This document shows positions 27,921 to 40,666 of a stretch of 64,000 nt of DNA, in pieces. Within the stretch, counting starts at the first letter, position 1; each line of letters opens with the position of its first letter. Source of the stretch: Auanema rhodensis (Eukaryota > Nematoda > Chromadorea > Rhabditida > Rhabditidae); NCBI GenBank assembly GCA_964057225.1, contig OZ059894.1, positions 24,086,476 through 24,150,475 of the forward strand, read 5' to 3'. A program made the translations under genes and the position numbers. The notes below the pieces were generated by a model, which was given only the letters and a program-made list of their open reading frames with translations, did no database searches and had not been told where the DNA came from.

Positions 27921-27947
27921 AGCATAAATTGAAGTTCACGTAAATTT
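27904..27947. repeat. Inversion junction 1 with perfect hairpin
   Basis: Arms of 16 bp (27904-27919 and 27932-27947) are exact reverse complements around a 12-base spacer. The strand switch lies within 27919-27921: the three bases tta fit both the forward and the inverted monomer. The hairpin exists because the forward side ends at monomer position 152 and the inverted side starts at 162, so the aaatttacgtgaactt segment meets its own complement. The adjacent 40-bp deletion brings the left arm to this point. Confidence 0.93.
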
Positions 27948-28786
27948 CAAAGTCATGGTTACCATGAACCAATATCAATAAAAATTTGTTTTTAGACTAA
28001 TATGGACATGGGGAATCTAATTTTGAAAACCGCATCTCTTTATCTTTCACGTGAAGCGAGTTACATACCAAGTGCACATCACGTGTACATTTAATTAGCA
28101 TAAATTAAAGTTCACGTAAATTTCAAAGTCATGGTTACCATGCACCAATATCAATAAAAATTTGTTTTTAGACTAATATGGACATGGGGAATCTAATTTT
28201 GAAAACCGCATCTCTTTATCTTTCACGTGAAGCGAGTTACATACCAAGTGCACATCACGTGTACATTTAATTAGCATAAATTAAAGTTCACGTAAATTTC
28301 AAAGTCATGGTTACCATGAACCAATATCAATAAAAATTTGTTTTTAGACTAATATGGACATGGGGAATCTAATTTTGAAAACCGCATCTCTTTATCTTTC
28401 ACGTGAAGCGAGTTACATACCAAGTGCACATCACGTGTACATTTAATTAGCATAAATTAAAGTTCACGTAAATTTCAAAGTCATGGTTACCATGCACCAC
28501 TATCAATAAAAATTTGTTTTTAGACTAATATGGACATGGGAAATTTAATTTTGAAAACCGCATCTCTTTATCTTTCACGTGAAGCGAGTTACATACCAAG
28601 TGCACATCACGTGTACATTTAAATAGCATAAATTAAAGTTCACGTAAATTTCAAAGTCATGGTTACCATGCACCAATATCAATAAAAATTTGTTTTTAGA
28701 CTAATATGGACATGGGGAATCTAATTTTGAAAACCGCATCTCTTTATCTTTCACGTGAAGCGAGTTACATACCAAGTGCACATCAC

Positions 28787-29314
28787 GTGTACATTTAATT
28801 AGCATAAATTAAAGTTCACGTAAATTTCAAAGTCATGGTTACCATGCACCAATATCAATAAAAATTTGTTTTTAGACTAATATGGACATGGGGAATCTAA
28901 TTTTGAAAACCGCATCTCTGTATCTTTCACGTGAAGCGAGTTACATACCAAGTGCACATCACGTGTACATTTAATTAGCATAAATTAAAGTTCACGTAAA
29001 TTTCAAAGTCATGGTTACCATGAACCAATATCAATAAAAATTTGTTTTTAGACTAATATGGACATGGGGAATCTAATTTTGAAAACCGCATCTCTTTATC
29101 TTTCACGTGAAGCGAGTTACATACCAAGTGCACATCACGTGTACATTTAATTAGCATAAATTAAAGTTCACGTAAATTTCAAAGTCATGGTTACCATGCA
29201 CCAATATCAATAAAAATTTGTTTTTAGACTAATATGGACATGGGGAATCTAATTTTGAAAACCGCATCTCTTTATCTTTCACGTGAAGCGAGTTACATAC
29301 CAAGTGCACAACAC
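28787..29314 (-). repeat. Three monomers present only in the right arm
   Basis: Between the mirrored marker sets, the right arm holds three monomers with no partner in the left arm (whose matching point is near 27104/27105). In forward reading they are a G with gtgttgtgcac (variant at 29311), a T, and a G with a private change at 28920 (ctctgtatc on +). Either they were lost from the left arm or gained in the right one. The gtgttgtgcac change is also seen at about 6516 in block 1, which suggests an old subfamily rather than new mutation. Confidence 0.75.
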
Positions 29315-32300
29315 GTGTACATTTAATTAGCATAAATTGAAGTTCACGTAAATTTCAAAGTCATGGTTACCATGAACCAATATCAATAAAAATTTGTTTT
29401 TAGACTAATATGGACATGGGGAATCTAATTTTGAAAACCGCATCTCTTTATCTTTCACGTGAAGCGAGTTACATACCAAGTGCACATCACGTGTACATTT
29501 AATTAGCATAAATTAAAGTTCACGTAAATTTCAAAGTCATGGTTACCATGCACCAATATCAATAAAAATTTGTTTTTAGACTAATATGGACATGGGGAAT
29601 CTAATTTTGAAAACCGCATCTCTTTATCTTTCACGTGAAGCGAGTTACATACCAAGTGCACATCACGTGTACATTTAATTAGCATAAATTAAAGTTCACG
29701 TAAATTTCAAAGTCATGGTTACCATGAACCAATATCAATAAAAATTTGTTTTTAGACTAATATGGACATGGGGAATCTAATTTTGAAAACCGCATCTCTT
29801 TATCTTTCACGTGAAGCGAGTTACATACCAAGTGCACATCACGTGTACATTTAATTAGCATAAATTAAAGTTCACGTAAATTTCAAAGTCATGGTTACCA
29901 TGCACCAATATCAATAAAAATTTGTTTTTAGACTAATATGGACATGGGGAATCTAATTTTGAAAACCGCATCTCTTTATCTTTCACGTGAAGCGAGTTAC
30001 ATACCAAGTGCACATCACGTGTACATTTAATTAGCATAAATTGAAGTTCACGTAAATTTCAAAGTCATGGTTACCATGAACCAATATCAATAAAAATTTG
30101 TTTTTAGACTAATATGGACATGGGGAATCTAATTTTGAAAACCGCATCTCTTTATCTTTCACGTGAAGCGAGTTACATACCAAGTGCACATCACGTGTAC
30201 ATTTAATTAGCATAAATTAAAGTTCACGTAAATTTCAAAGTCATGGTTACCATGAACCAATATCAATAAAAATTTGTTTTTAGACTAATATGGACATGGG
30301 GAATCTAATTTTGAAAACCGCATCTCTTCATCTTTCACGTGAAGCGAGTTACATACCAAGTGCACATCACGTGTACATTTAATTAGCATAAATTAAAGTT
30401 CACGTAAATTTCAAAGTCATGGTTACCATGAATCAATATCAATAAAAATTTGTTTTTAGACTAATATGGACATGGGGAATCTAATTTTGAAAAACGCATC
30501 TCTTTATCTTTCACGTGAAGCGAGTTACATACCAAGTGCACATCACGTGTACATTTAATTAACATAAATTAAAGTTCACGTAAATTCCAAAGTCATGGTT
30601 ACCATGCACCAATATCAATAAAAATTTGTTTTTAGACTAATATGGACATGGGAAATTTAATTTTGAAAACCGCATCTCTTTATCTTTCACGTGAAGCGAG
30701 TTACATACCAAGTGCACATCACGTGTACATTTAATTAGCATAAATTAAAGTTCACGTAAATTTCAAAGTCATGGTTACCATGCACCAATATCAATAAAAA
30801 TTTGTTTTTAGACTAATATGGACATGGGGAATCTAATTTTGAAAACCGCATCTCTTTATCTTTTACGTGAAGCGAGTTACATACCAAGGGCACATCACGT
30901 GTACATTTAATTAGCATAAATTAAAGTTCACGTAAATTTCAAAGTCATGGTTACCATGCACCAATATCAATAAAAATTTGTTTTTAGACTAATATGGACA
31001 TGGGGAATCTAATTTTGAAAACCGCATCTCTTTATCTTTCACGTGAAGCGAGTTACATACCAAGTGCACATCACGTGTACATTTAATTAGCATAAATTAA
31101 AGTTCACGTAAATTTCAAAGTCATGGTTACCATGAACCAATATCAATAAAAATTTGTTTTTAGACTAATATGGACATGGGGAATCTAATTTTGAAAACCG
31201 CATCTCTTTATCTTTCACGTGAAGCGAGTTACATACCAAGTGCACATCACGTGTACATTTAATTAGCATAAATTAAAGTTCACGTAAATTTCAAAGTCAT
31301 GGTTACCATGCACCAATATCAATAAAAATTTGTTTTTAGACTAATATGGACATGGGGAATCTTATTTTGAAAACCGCATCTCTTTATCTTTCACGTGAAG
31401 CGAGTTACATACCAAGTGCACATCACGTGTACATTTAATTAGCATAAATTAAAGTTCACGTAAATTTCAAAGTCATGGTTACCATGAACCAATATCAATA
31501 AAAATTTGTTTTTAGACTAATATGGACATGGGGAATCTAATTTTGAAAACCGCATCTCTTTATCGTTCACGTGAAGCGAGTTACATACCAAGTGCACATC
31601 ACGTGTACATTTAATTAGCATAAATTAAAGTTCACGTAAATTTCAAAGTCATGGTTACCATGCACCAATATCAATAAAAATTTGTTTTTAGACTAATATG
31701 GACATGGGGAATCTAATTTTGGAAACCGCATCTCTTTATCTTTCACGTGAAGCGAGTTACATACCAAGTGCACATCACGTGTACATTTAATTAGCATAAA
31801 TTGAAGTTCACGTAAATTTCAAAGTCATGGTTACCATGAACCAATATCAATAAAAACTTGTTTTTAGACTAATATGGACATGGGGAATCTAATTTTGAAA
31901 ACCGCATCTCTTTATCTTTCACGTGAAGCGAGTTACATACCAAGTGCACATCACGTGTACATTTAATTAGCATAAATTAAAGTTCACGTAAATTTCAAAG
32001 TCATGGTTACCATGAACCAATATCAATAAAAATTTGTTTTTAGACTAATATGGACATGGGGAATCTAATTTTGAAAACCGCATCTCTTTATCTTTCACGT
32101 GAAGCGAGTTACATACCAAGTGCACATCACGTGTACATTTAATTAGCATAAATTAAAGTTCACGTAAATTTCAAAGTCATGGTTACCATGCACCAATATC
32201 AATAAAAATTTGTTTTTAGACTAATATGGACATGGGGAATCTAATTTTGAAAACCGCATCTCTTTATCTTTCACGTGAAGCGAGTTACATACCAAGTGCA

Positions 32301-35300
32301 CATCACGTGTACATTTAATTAGCATAAATTAAAGTTCACGTAAATTTCAAAGTCATGGTTACCATGAACCAATATCAATAAAAATTTGTTTTTAGACTAA
32401 TATGGACATGGGGAATCTAATTTTGAAAACCGCATCTCTTTATCTTTCACGTGAAGCGAGTTACATACCAAGTGCACATCACGTGTACATTTAATTAGCA
32501 TAAATTAAAGTTCACGTAAATTTCAAAGTCATGGTTACCATGCACCAATATCAATAAAAATTTGTTTTTAGACTAATATGGACATGGGGAATCTAATTTT
32601 GAAAACCGCATCTCTTTATCTTTCACGTGAAGCGAGTTACATACCAAGTGCACATCACGTGTACATTTAATTAGCATAAATTAAAGTTCACGTAAATTTC
32701 AAAGTCATGGTTACCATGAACCAATATCAATAAAAATTTGTTTTTAGACTAATATGGACATGGGGAATCTAATTTTGAAAACCGCATCTCTTTATCGTTC
32801 ACGTGAAGCGAGTTACATACCAAGTGCACATCACGTGTACATTTAATTAGCATAAATTAAAGTTCACGTAAATTTCAAAGTCATGGTTACCATGCACCAA
32901 TATCAATAAAAATTTGTTTTTAGACTAATATGGACATGGGGAATCTAATTTTGGAAACCGCATCTCTTTATCTTTCACGTGAAGCGAGTTACATACCAAG
33001 TGCACATCACGTTTACATTTAATTAGCATAAATTGAAGTTCACGTAAATTTCAAAGTCATGGTTACCATGAACCAATATCAATAAAAATTTATTTTTAGA
33101 CTAATATGGACATGGGGAATCTAATTTTGAAAACCGCATCTCTTTATCTTTCACGTGAAGCGAGTTACATACCAAGTGCACATCACGTGTACATTTAATT
33201 AGCATAAATTAAAGTTCACGTAAATTTCAAAGTCATGGTTACCATGAACCAATATCAATAAAAATTTGTTTTTAGACTAATATGGACATGGGGAATCTAA
33301 TTTTGAAAACCGCATCTCTTTATCTTTCACGTGAAGCGAGTTACATACCAAGTGCACATCACGTGTACATTTAATTAGCATAAATTAAAGTTCACGTAAA
33401 TTTCAAAGTCATGGTTACCATGCACCAATATCAATAAAAATTTGTTTTTAGACTAATATGGACATGGGGAATCTAATTTTGAAAACCGCATCTCTTTATC
33501 TTTCACGTGAAGCGAGTTACATACCAAGTGCACATCACGTGTACATTTAATTAGCATAAATTAAAGTTCACGTAAATTTCAAAGTCATGGTTACCATGAA
33601 CCAATATCAATAAAAATTTGTTTTTAGACTAATATGGACATGGGGAATCTAATTTTGAAAACCGCATCTCTTTATCTTTCACGTGAAGCGAGTTACATAC
33701 CAAGTGCACATCACGTGTACATTTAATTAGCATAAATTGAAGTTCACGTAAATTTCAAAGTCATGGTTACCATGAACCAATATCAATAAAAATTTGTTTT
33801 TAGACTAATATGGACATGGGGAATCTAATTTTGAAAACCGCATCTCTTTATCTTTCACGTGAAGCGAGTTACATACCAAGTGCACATCACGTGTACATTT
33901 AATTAGCATAAATTGAAGTTCACGTAAATTTCAAAGTCATGGTTACCATGAACCAATATCAATAAAAATTTGTTTTTAGACTAATATGGACATGGGGAAT
34001 CTAATTTTGAAAACCGCATCTCTTTATCTTTCACGTGAAGCGAGTTACATACCAAGTGCACATCACGTGTACATTTAATTAGCATAAATTGAAGTTCACG
34101 TAAATTTCAAAGTCATGGTTACCATGAACCAATATCAATAAAAATTTGTTTTTAGACTAATATGGACATGGGGAATCTAATTTTGAAAACCGCATCTCTT
34201 TATCTTTCACGTGAAGCGAGTTACATACCAAGTGCACATCACGTGTACATTTAATTAGCATAAATTAAAGTTCACGTAAATTTCAAAGTCATGGTTACCA
34301 TGCACCAATATCAATAAAAATTTGTTTTTAGACTAATATGGACATGGGGAATCTAATTTTGAAAACCGCATCTCTTTATCTTTCACGTGAAGCGAGTTAC
34401 ATACCAAGTGCACATCACGTGTACATTTAATTAGCATAAATTAAAGTTCACGTAAATTTCAAAGTCATGGTTACCATGAACCAATATCAATAAAAATTTG
34501 TTTTTAGACTAATATGGACATGGGGAATCTAATTTTGAAAACCGCATCTCTTTATCTTTCACGTGAAGCGAGTTACATACCAAGTGCACATCACGTGTAC
34601 ATTTAATTAGCATAAATTGAAGTTCACGTAAATTTCAAAGTCATGGTTACCATGAACCAATATCAATAAAAATTTGTTTTTAGACTAATATGGACATGGG
34701 GAATCTAATTTTGAAAACCGCATCTCTTTATCTTTCACGTGAAGCGAGTTACATACCAAGTGCACATCACGTGTACATTTAATTAGCATAAATTAAAGTT
34801 CACGTAAATTTCAAAGTCATAGTTACCATGAACCAATATCAATAAAAATTTGTTTTTAGACTAATATGGACATAGGGAATCTAATTTTGAAAACCGCATC
34901 TCTTCATCTTTCACGTGAAGCGAGTTACATACCAAGTGCACATCACGTGTACATTTAATTAGCATAAATTGAAGTTCACGTAAATTTCAAAGTCATGGTT
35001 ACCATGAACCAATATCAATAAAAATTTGTTTTTAGACTAATATGGACATGGGGAATCTAATTTTGAAAACCGCATCTCTTTATCTTTCACGTGAAGCGAG
35101 TTACATACCAAGTGCACATCACGTGTACATTTAATTAGCATAAATTAAAGTTCACGTAAATTTCAAAGTCATGGTTACCATGCACCAATATCAATAAAAA
35201 TTTGTTTTTAGACTAATATGGACATGGGGAATCTAATTTTGAAAACCGCATCTCTCTATCTTTCACGTGAAGCGAGTTACATACCAAGTGCACATCACGT

Positions 35301-35474
35301 GTACATTTAATTAGCATAAATTAAAGTTCACGTAAATTTCAAAGTCATGGTTACCATGAACCAATATCAATAAAAATTTGTTTTTAGACTAATATGGACA
35401 TGGGGAATCTAATTTTGAAAACCGCATCTCTTTATCTTTCACGTGAAGCGAGTTACATACCAAGTGCACATCAC

Positions 35475-35650
35475 GTGTACATTTAATTAGCATAAATTAA
35501 AGTTCACGTAAATTTCAAAGTCATGGTTACCATGAACCAATATCAATAAAAATTTGTTTTTAGACTAATATGGACATGGGAAATTTAATTTTGAAAACCG
35601 CATCTCTTTATCTTTCACGTGAAGCGAGTTACATACCAAGTGCACATCAC
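35475..35650 (-). repeat. Hybrid monomer at a two-monomer deletion
   Basis: In the order read on the minus strand, this monomer begins like a normal C or G unit (gtgcacttgg, cacgtgaaag) but then has the K-type aattaaattt and ttcatgg. Its left-arm counterparts are C, G and K at 20417-20944. The right arm is exactly two monomers (352 bp) shorter here. The exchange point therefore lies between monomer positions about 36 and 66. This is direct evidence of unequal pairing in register, with the crossover inside a monomer. Confidence 0.82.
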
Positions 35651-37368
35651 GTGTACATTTAATTAGCATAAATTGAAGTTCACGTAAATTTCAAAGTCAT
35701 GGTTACCATGAACCAATATCAATAAAAATTTGTTTTTAGACTAATATGGACATGGGGAATCTAATTTTGAAAACCGCATCTCTTTATCTTTCACGTGAAG
35801 CGAGTTACATACCAAGTGCACATCACGTGTACATTTAATTAGCATAAATTAAAGTTCACGTAAATTTCAAAGTCATAGTTACCATGAACCAATATCAATA
35901 AAAATTTGTTTTTAGACTAATATGGACATAGGGAATCTAATTTTGAAAACCGCATCTCTTCATCTTTCACGTGAAGCGAGTTACATACCAAGTGCACATC
36001 ACGTGTACATTTAATTAGCATAAATTAAAGTTCACGTAAATTTCAAAGTCATGGTTACCATGAACCAATATCAATAAAAATTTGTTTTTAGACTAATATG
36101 GACATGGGGAATCTAATTTTGAAAACCGCATCTCTTTATCTTTCACGTGAAGCGAGTTACATACCAAGTGCACATCACGTGTACATTTAATTAGCATAAA
36201 TTAAAGTTCACGTAAATTTCAAAGTCATGGTTACCATGCACCAATATCAATAAAAATTTGTTTTTAGACTAATATGGACATGGGGAATCTAATTTTGAAA
36301 ACCGCATCTCTCTATCTTTCACGTGAAGCGAGTTACATACCAAGTGCACATCACGTGTACATTTAATTAGCATAAATTAAAGTTCACGTAAATTTCAAAG
36401 TCATGGTTACCATGAACCAATATCAATAAAAATTTGTTTTTAGACTAATATGGACATGGGGAATCTAATTTTGAAAACCGCATCTCTTTATCTTTCACGT
36501 GAAGCGAGTTACATACCAAGTGCACATCACGTGTACATTTAATTAGCATAAATTAAAGTTCACGTAAATTTCAAAGTCATGGTTACCATGAACCAATATC
36601 AATAAAAATTTGTTTTTAGACTAATATGGACATGGGAAATTTAATTTTGAAAACCGCATCTCTTTATCTTTTACGTGAAGCGAGTTACATACCGAGTGCA
36701 CATCACGTGTACATTTAATTAGCATAAATTAAAGTTCACGTAAATTTCAAAGTCATGGTTACCATGCACCAATATCAATAAAAATTTGTTTTTAGACTAA
36801 TATGGACATGGGGAATCTAATTTTGAAAACCGCATCTCTTTATCTTTCACGTGAAGCGAGTTACATACCAAGTGCACATCACGTGTACATTTAATTAGCA
36901 TAAATTGAAGTTCACGTAAATTTCAAAGTCATGGTTACCATGAACCAATATCAATAAAAATTTGTTTTTAGACTAATATGGACATGGGGAATCTAATTTT
37001 GAAAACCGCATCTCTTTATCTTTCACGTGAAGCGAGTTACATACCAAGTGCACATCACGTGTACATTTAATTAGCATAAATTGAAGTTCACGTAAATTTC
37101 AAAGTCATGGTTACCATGAACCAATATCAATAAAAATTTGTTTTTAGACTAATATGGACATGGGGAATCTAATTTTGAAAACCGCATCTCTTTATCTTTC
37201 ACGTGAAGCGAGTTACATACCAAGTGCACATCACGTGTACATTTAATTAGCATAAATTAAAGTTCACGTAAATTTCAAAGTCATAGTTACCATGAACCAA
37301 TATCAATAAAAATTTGTTTTTAGACTAATATGGACATAGGGAATCTAATTTTGAAAACCGCATCTCTT

Positions 37369-37393
37369 CATCTTTCACGTGAAATTAAATTTC
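37369..37393. other. Inversion junction 2 (inverted to forward)
   Basis: The inverted array stops at monomer position 28, inside the palindrome ttcacgtgaa, and the forward array begins at about position 61, in aaattaaattt. The overlap that fits both sides is only aa (37382-37383). The forward flank resembles about 4461 onward, not the sequence left of 18684, so this end joined a distant part of the array (or a sister or homologous copy). No insertion or foreign sequence lies at the joint. Confidence 0.9.
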
Positions 37394-38378
37394 CCATGTC
37401 CATATTAGTCTAAAAACAAATTTTTATTGATATTGGTGCATGGTAACCATGACTTTGAAATTTACGTGAACTTTAATTTATGCTAATTAAATGTACACGT
37501 GATGTGCACTTGGTATGTAACTCGCTTCACGTGAAAGATAAAGAGATGCGGTTTTCAAAATTAGATTCCCCATGTCCATATTAGTCTAAAAACAAATTTT
37601 TATTGATATTGGTTCATGGTAACCATGACTTTGAAATTTACGTGAACTTTAATTTATGCTAATTAAATGTACACGTGATGTGCACTTGGTATGTAACTCG
37701 CTTCACGTGAAAGATAAAGAGATGCGGTTTTCAAAATTAGATTCCCCCTGTCCATATTAGTCTAAAAACAAATTTTTATTGATATTGGTTCATGGTAACC
37801 ATGACTTTGAAATTTACGTGAACTTTAATTTATGCTAATTAAATGTACACGTGATGTGCACTTGGTATGTAACTCGCTTCACGTGAAAGATAAAGAGATG
37901 CGGTTTTCAAAATTAGATTCCTCATGTCCATATTAGTCTAAAAACAAATTTTTATTGATATTGGTTCATGGTAACCATGACTTTGAAATTTACGTGAACT
38001 TCAATTTATGCTAATTAAATGTACACGTGATGTGCACTTGGTATGTAACTCGCTTCACGTGAAAGATGAAGAGATGCGGTTTTCAAAATTAGATTTCCTA
38101 TGTCCATATTAGTCTAAAAACAAATTTTTATTGATATTGGTTCATGGTAACCATGACTTTGAAATTTACGTGAACTTTAATTTATGCTAATTAAATGTAC
38201 ACGTGATGTGCACTTGGTATGTAACTCGCTTCACGTGAAAGATAAAGAGATGCGGTTTTCAAAATTAGATTCCCCATGTCCATATTAGTCTAAAAACAAA
38301 TTTTTATTGATATTGGTTCATGGTAACCATGACTTTGAAATTTACGTGAACTTCAATTTATGCTAATTAAATGTACAC
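37384..38378 (+). repeat. Segment shared with 4.46 kb and with 42.6 kb
   Basis: After the junction the order aattaaattt monomer, T, X, cctcatg-C, agatttccta-D repeats that of 4461-5456 (offset 32922, then 32746 after one X monomer is missing). The X, cctcatg and agatttccta markers at 37748, 37922 and 38096 recur at 42852, 43026 and 43200, all 5104 bp (29 monomers) later. The segment thus belongs to one lineage with three copies in the window. Confidence 0.82.
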
Positions 38379-38906
38379 GTGATGTGCACTTGGTATGTAA
38401 CTCGCTTCACGTGAAAGATGAAGAGATGCGGTTTTCAAAATTAGATTCCCTATGTCCATATTAGTCTAAAAACAAATTTTTATTGATATTGGTTCATGGT
38501 AACCATGACTTTGAAATTTACGTGAACTTTAATTTATGCTAATTAAATGTACACGTGATGGGCACTTGGTATGTAACTCGCTTCACGTGAAAGATAAAGA
38601 GATGCGGTTTTCAAAATTAGATTCCCCATGTCCATATTAGTCTAAAAACAAATTTTTATTGATATTGGTGCATGGTAACCATGACTTTGAAATTTACGTG
38701 AACTTTAATTTATGCTAATTAAATGTACACGTGATGGGCACTTGGTATGTAACTCGCTTCACGTGAAAGATAAAGAGATGCGGTTTTCAAAATTAGATTC
38801 CCCATGTCCATATTAGTCTAAAAACAAATTTTTATTGATATTGGTGCATGGTAACCATGACTTTGAAATTTACGTGAACTTTAATTTATGCTAATTAAAT
38901 GTACAC

Positions 38907-40666
38907 GTGATGTGCACTTGGTATGTAACTCGCTTCACGTGAAAGATAAAGAGATGCGGTTTTCAAAATTAGATTCCCCATGTCCATATTAGTCTAAAAA
39001 CAAATTTTTATCGATATTGGTTCATGGTAACCATGACTTTGAAATTTACGTGAACTTTAATTTATGCTAATTAAATGTACACGTGATGTGCACTTGGTAT
39101 GTAACTCGCTTCACGTGAAAGATGAAGAGATGCGGTTTTCAAAATTAGATTCCCCATGTCCATATTAGTCTAAAAACAAATTTTTATTGATATTGGTTCA
39201 TGGTAACCATGACTTTGAAATTTACGTGAACTTTAATTTATGCTAATTAAATGTACACGTGATGTGCACTTGGTATGTAACTCGCTTCACGTGAAAGATA
39301 AAGAGATGCGGTTTTCAAAATTAGATTCCCCATGTCCATATTAGTCTAAAAACAAATTTTTATTGATATTGGTGCATGGTAACCATGACTTTGAAATTTA
39401 CGTGAACTTTAATTTATGCTAATTAAATGTACACGTGATGTGCCCTCGGTATGTAACTCGCTTCACGTGAAAGATAAAGAGATGCGGTTTTCAAAATTAG
39501 ATTCCCCATGTCCATATTAGTTTAAAAACAAATTTTTATTGATATTGGTGCATGGTAACCATGACTTTGAAATTTACGTGAACTTTAATTTATGCTAATT
39601 AAATGTACACGTGATGTGCACTTGGTATGTAACTCGCTTCACGTGAAAGATAAAGAGATGCGGTTTTCAAAATTAGATTCCCCATGTCCATATTAGTCTA
39701 AAAACAAATTTTTATTGATATTGGTTCATGGTAACCATGACTTTGAAATTTACGTGAACTTTAATTTATGCTAATTAAATGTACACGTGATGTGCACTTG
39801 GTATGTAACTCGCTTCACGTGAAAGATAAAGAGATGCGGTTTTCAAAATTAGATTCCCCATGTCCATATTAGTCTAAAAACAAATTTTTATTGATATTGG
39901 TTCATGGTAACCATGACTTTGAAATTTACGTGAACTTCAATTTATGCTAATTAAATGTACACGTGATGTGCACTTGGTATGTAACTCGCTTCACGTGAAA
40001 GATGAAGAGATGCGGTTTTCAAAATTAGATTCCCTATGTCCATATTAGTCTAAAAACAAATTTTTATTGATATTGGTTCATGGTAACCATGACTTTGAAA
40101 TTTACGTGAACTTTAATTTATGCTAATTAAATGTACACGTGATGGGCACTTGGTATGTAACTCGCTTCACGTGAGAGATAAAGAGATGCGGTTTTCAAAA
40201 TTAGATTCCCCATGTCCATATTAGTCTAAAAACAAATTTTTATTGATATTGGTGCATGGTAACCATGACTTTGAAATTTACGTGAACTTTAATTTATGCT
40301 AATTAAATGTACACGTGATGTGCACTTGGTATGTAACTCGCTTCACGTGAAAGATAAAGAGATGCGGTTTTCAAAATTAGATTCCCCATGTCCATATTAG
40401 TCTAAAAACAAATTTTTATTGATATTGGTTCATGGTAACCATGACTTTGAAATTTACGTGAACTTTAATTTATGCTAATTAAATGTACACGTGATGTGCA
40501 CTTGGTATGTAACTCGCTTCACGTGAAAGATAAAGAGATGCGGTTTTCAAAATTAGATTCCCCATGTCCATATTAGTCTAAAAACAAATTTTTATTGATA
40601 TTGGTTCATGGTAACCATGACTTTGAAATTTACGTGAACTTTAATTTATGCTAATTAAATGTACAC
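38907..40666 (+). repeat. Ten-monomer segment, copy 1 (27-monomer offset)
   Basis: The segment carries tatcgatatt (c39012), gatgaagag with ccccatg, a P monomer with agtttaaaaac (t39522), C, D and a gatgggcac monomer with gtgagagat (g40175). All three rare markers recur 4752 bp (27 x 176) later at 43764, 44274 and 44927. Confidence 0.88.

Larger units (their letters stand above)
18684..37383. repeat. Large inverted duplication (near-palindrome, about 18.7 kb)
   Basis: The left arm, about 18684-27920, and the right arm, 27921-37383, are reverse-complement copies. Mirrored rare markers include 18782/37285, 19373/36694, 19755/36312, 21163/35256, 23406/33013, 25056/31363, 27268/28623 and 27391/28500. 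The coordinate sum steps from 56067 to 56419 to 55891, that is by 2 and 3 whole monomers: the right arm lacks two monomers relative to 19.8-21.1 kb and has three extra near the centre. A fold-back template switch, or inversion plus duplication, could produce this; assembly error is possible but would not easily give whole-monomer differences between the arms. Confidence 0.92.
27921..37383 (-). repeat. 176-bp satellite array, inverted block
   Basis: The same monomer runs in reverse complement, as seen in gtgcacatcacgtgtac and catggttaccatg in the opposite order. The length is 9463 bp, about 53.8 monomers, with no net indel: monomer position 1 falls at 28082, 28258 and every 176 bp to 37234. 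Rare variants mirror those of the forward array to its left, so this is an inverted copy of about 18684-27980 rather than generic satellite. Examples of mirrored pairs are 23406/33013, 25056/31363 and 21163/35256 (sum 56419), 18782/37285 and 19755/36312 (sum 56067), and 27391/28500 (sum 55891). Confidence 0.97.

Noticed and set aside
27904-27947. Rho-independent terminator or attachment site at the hairpin
   Set aside because: The arms are AT-rich and arise from apposition of the same monomer segment in opposite orientation; there is no gene nearby and no recombinase.
27921-37383. Inserted transposable element between the two strand switches
   Set aside because: The segment consists only of satellite monomers mirroring the left flank; no terminal repeats, target-site duplication or coding sequence was seen.
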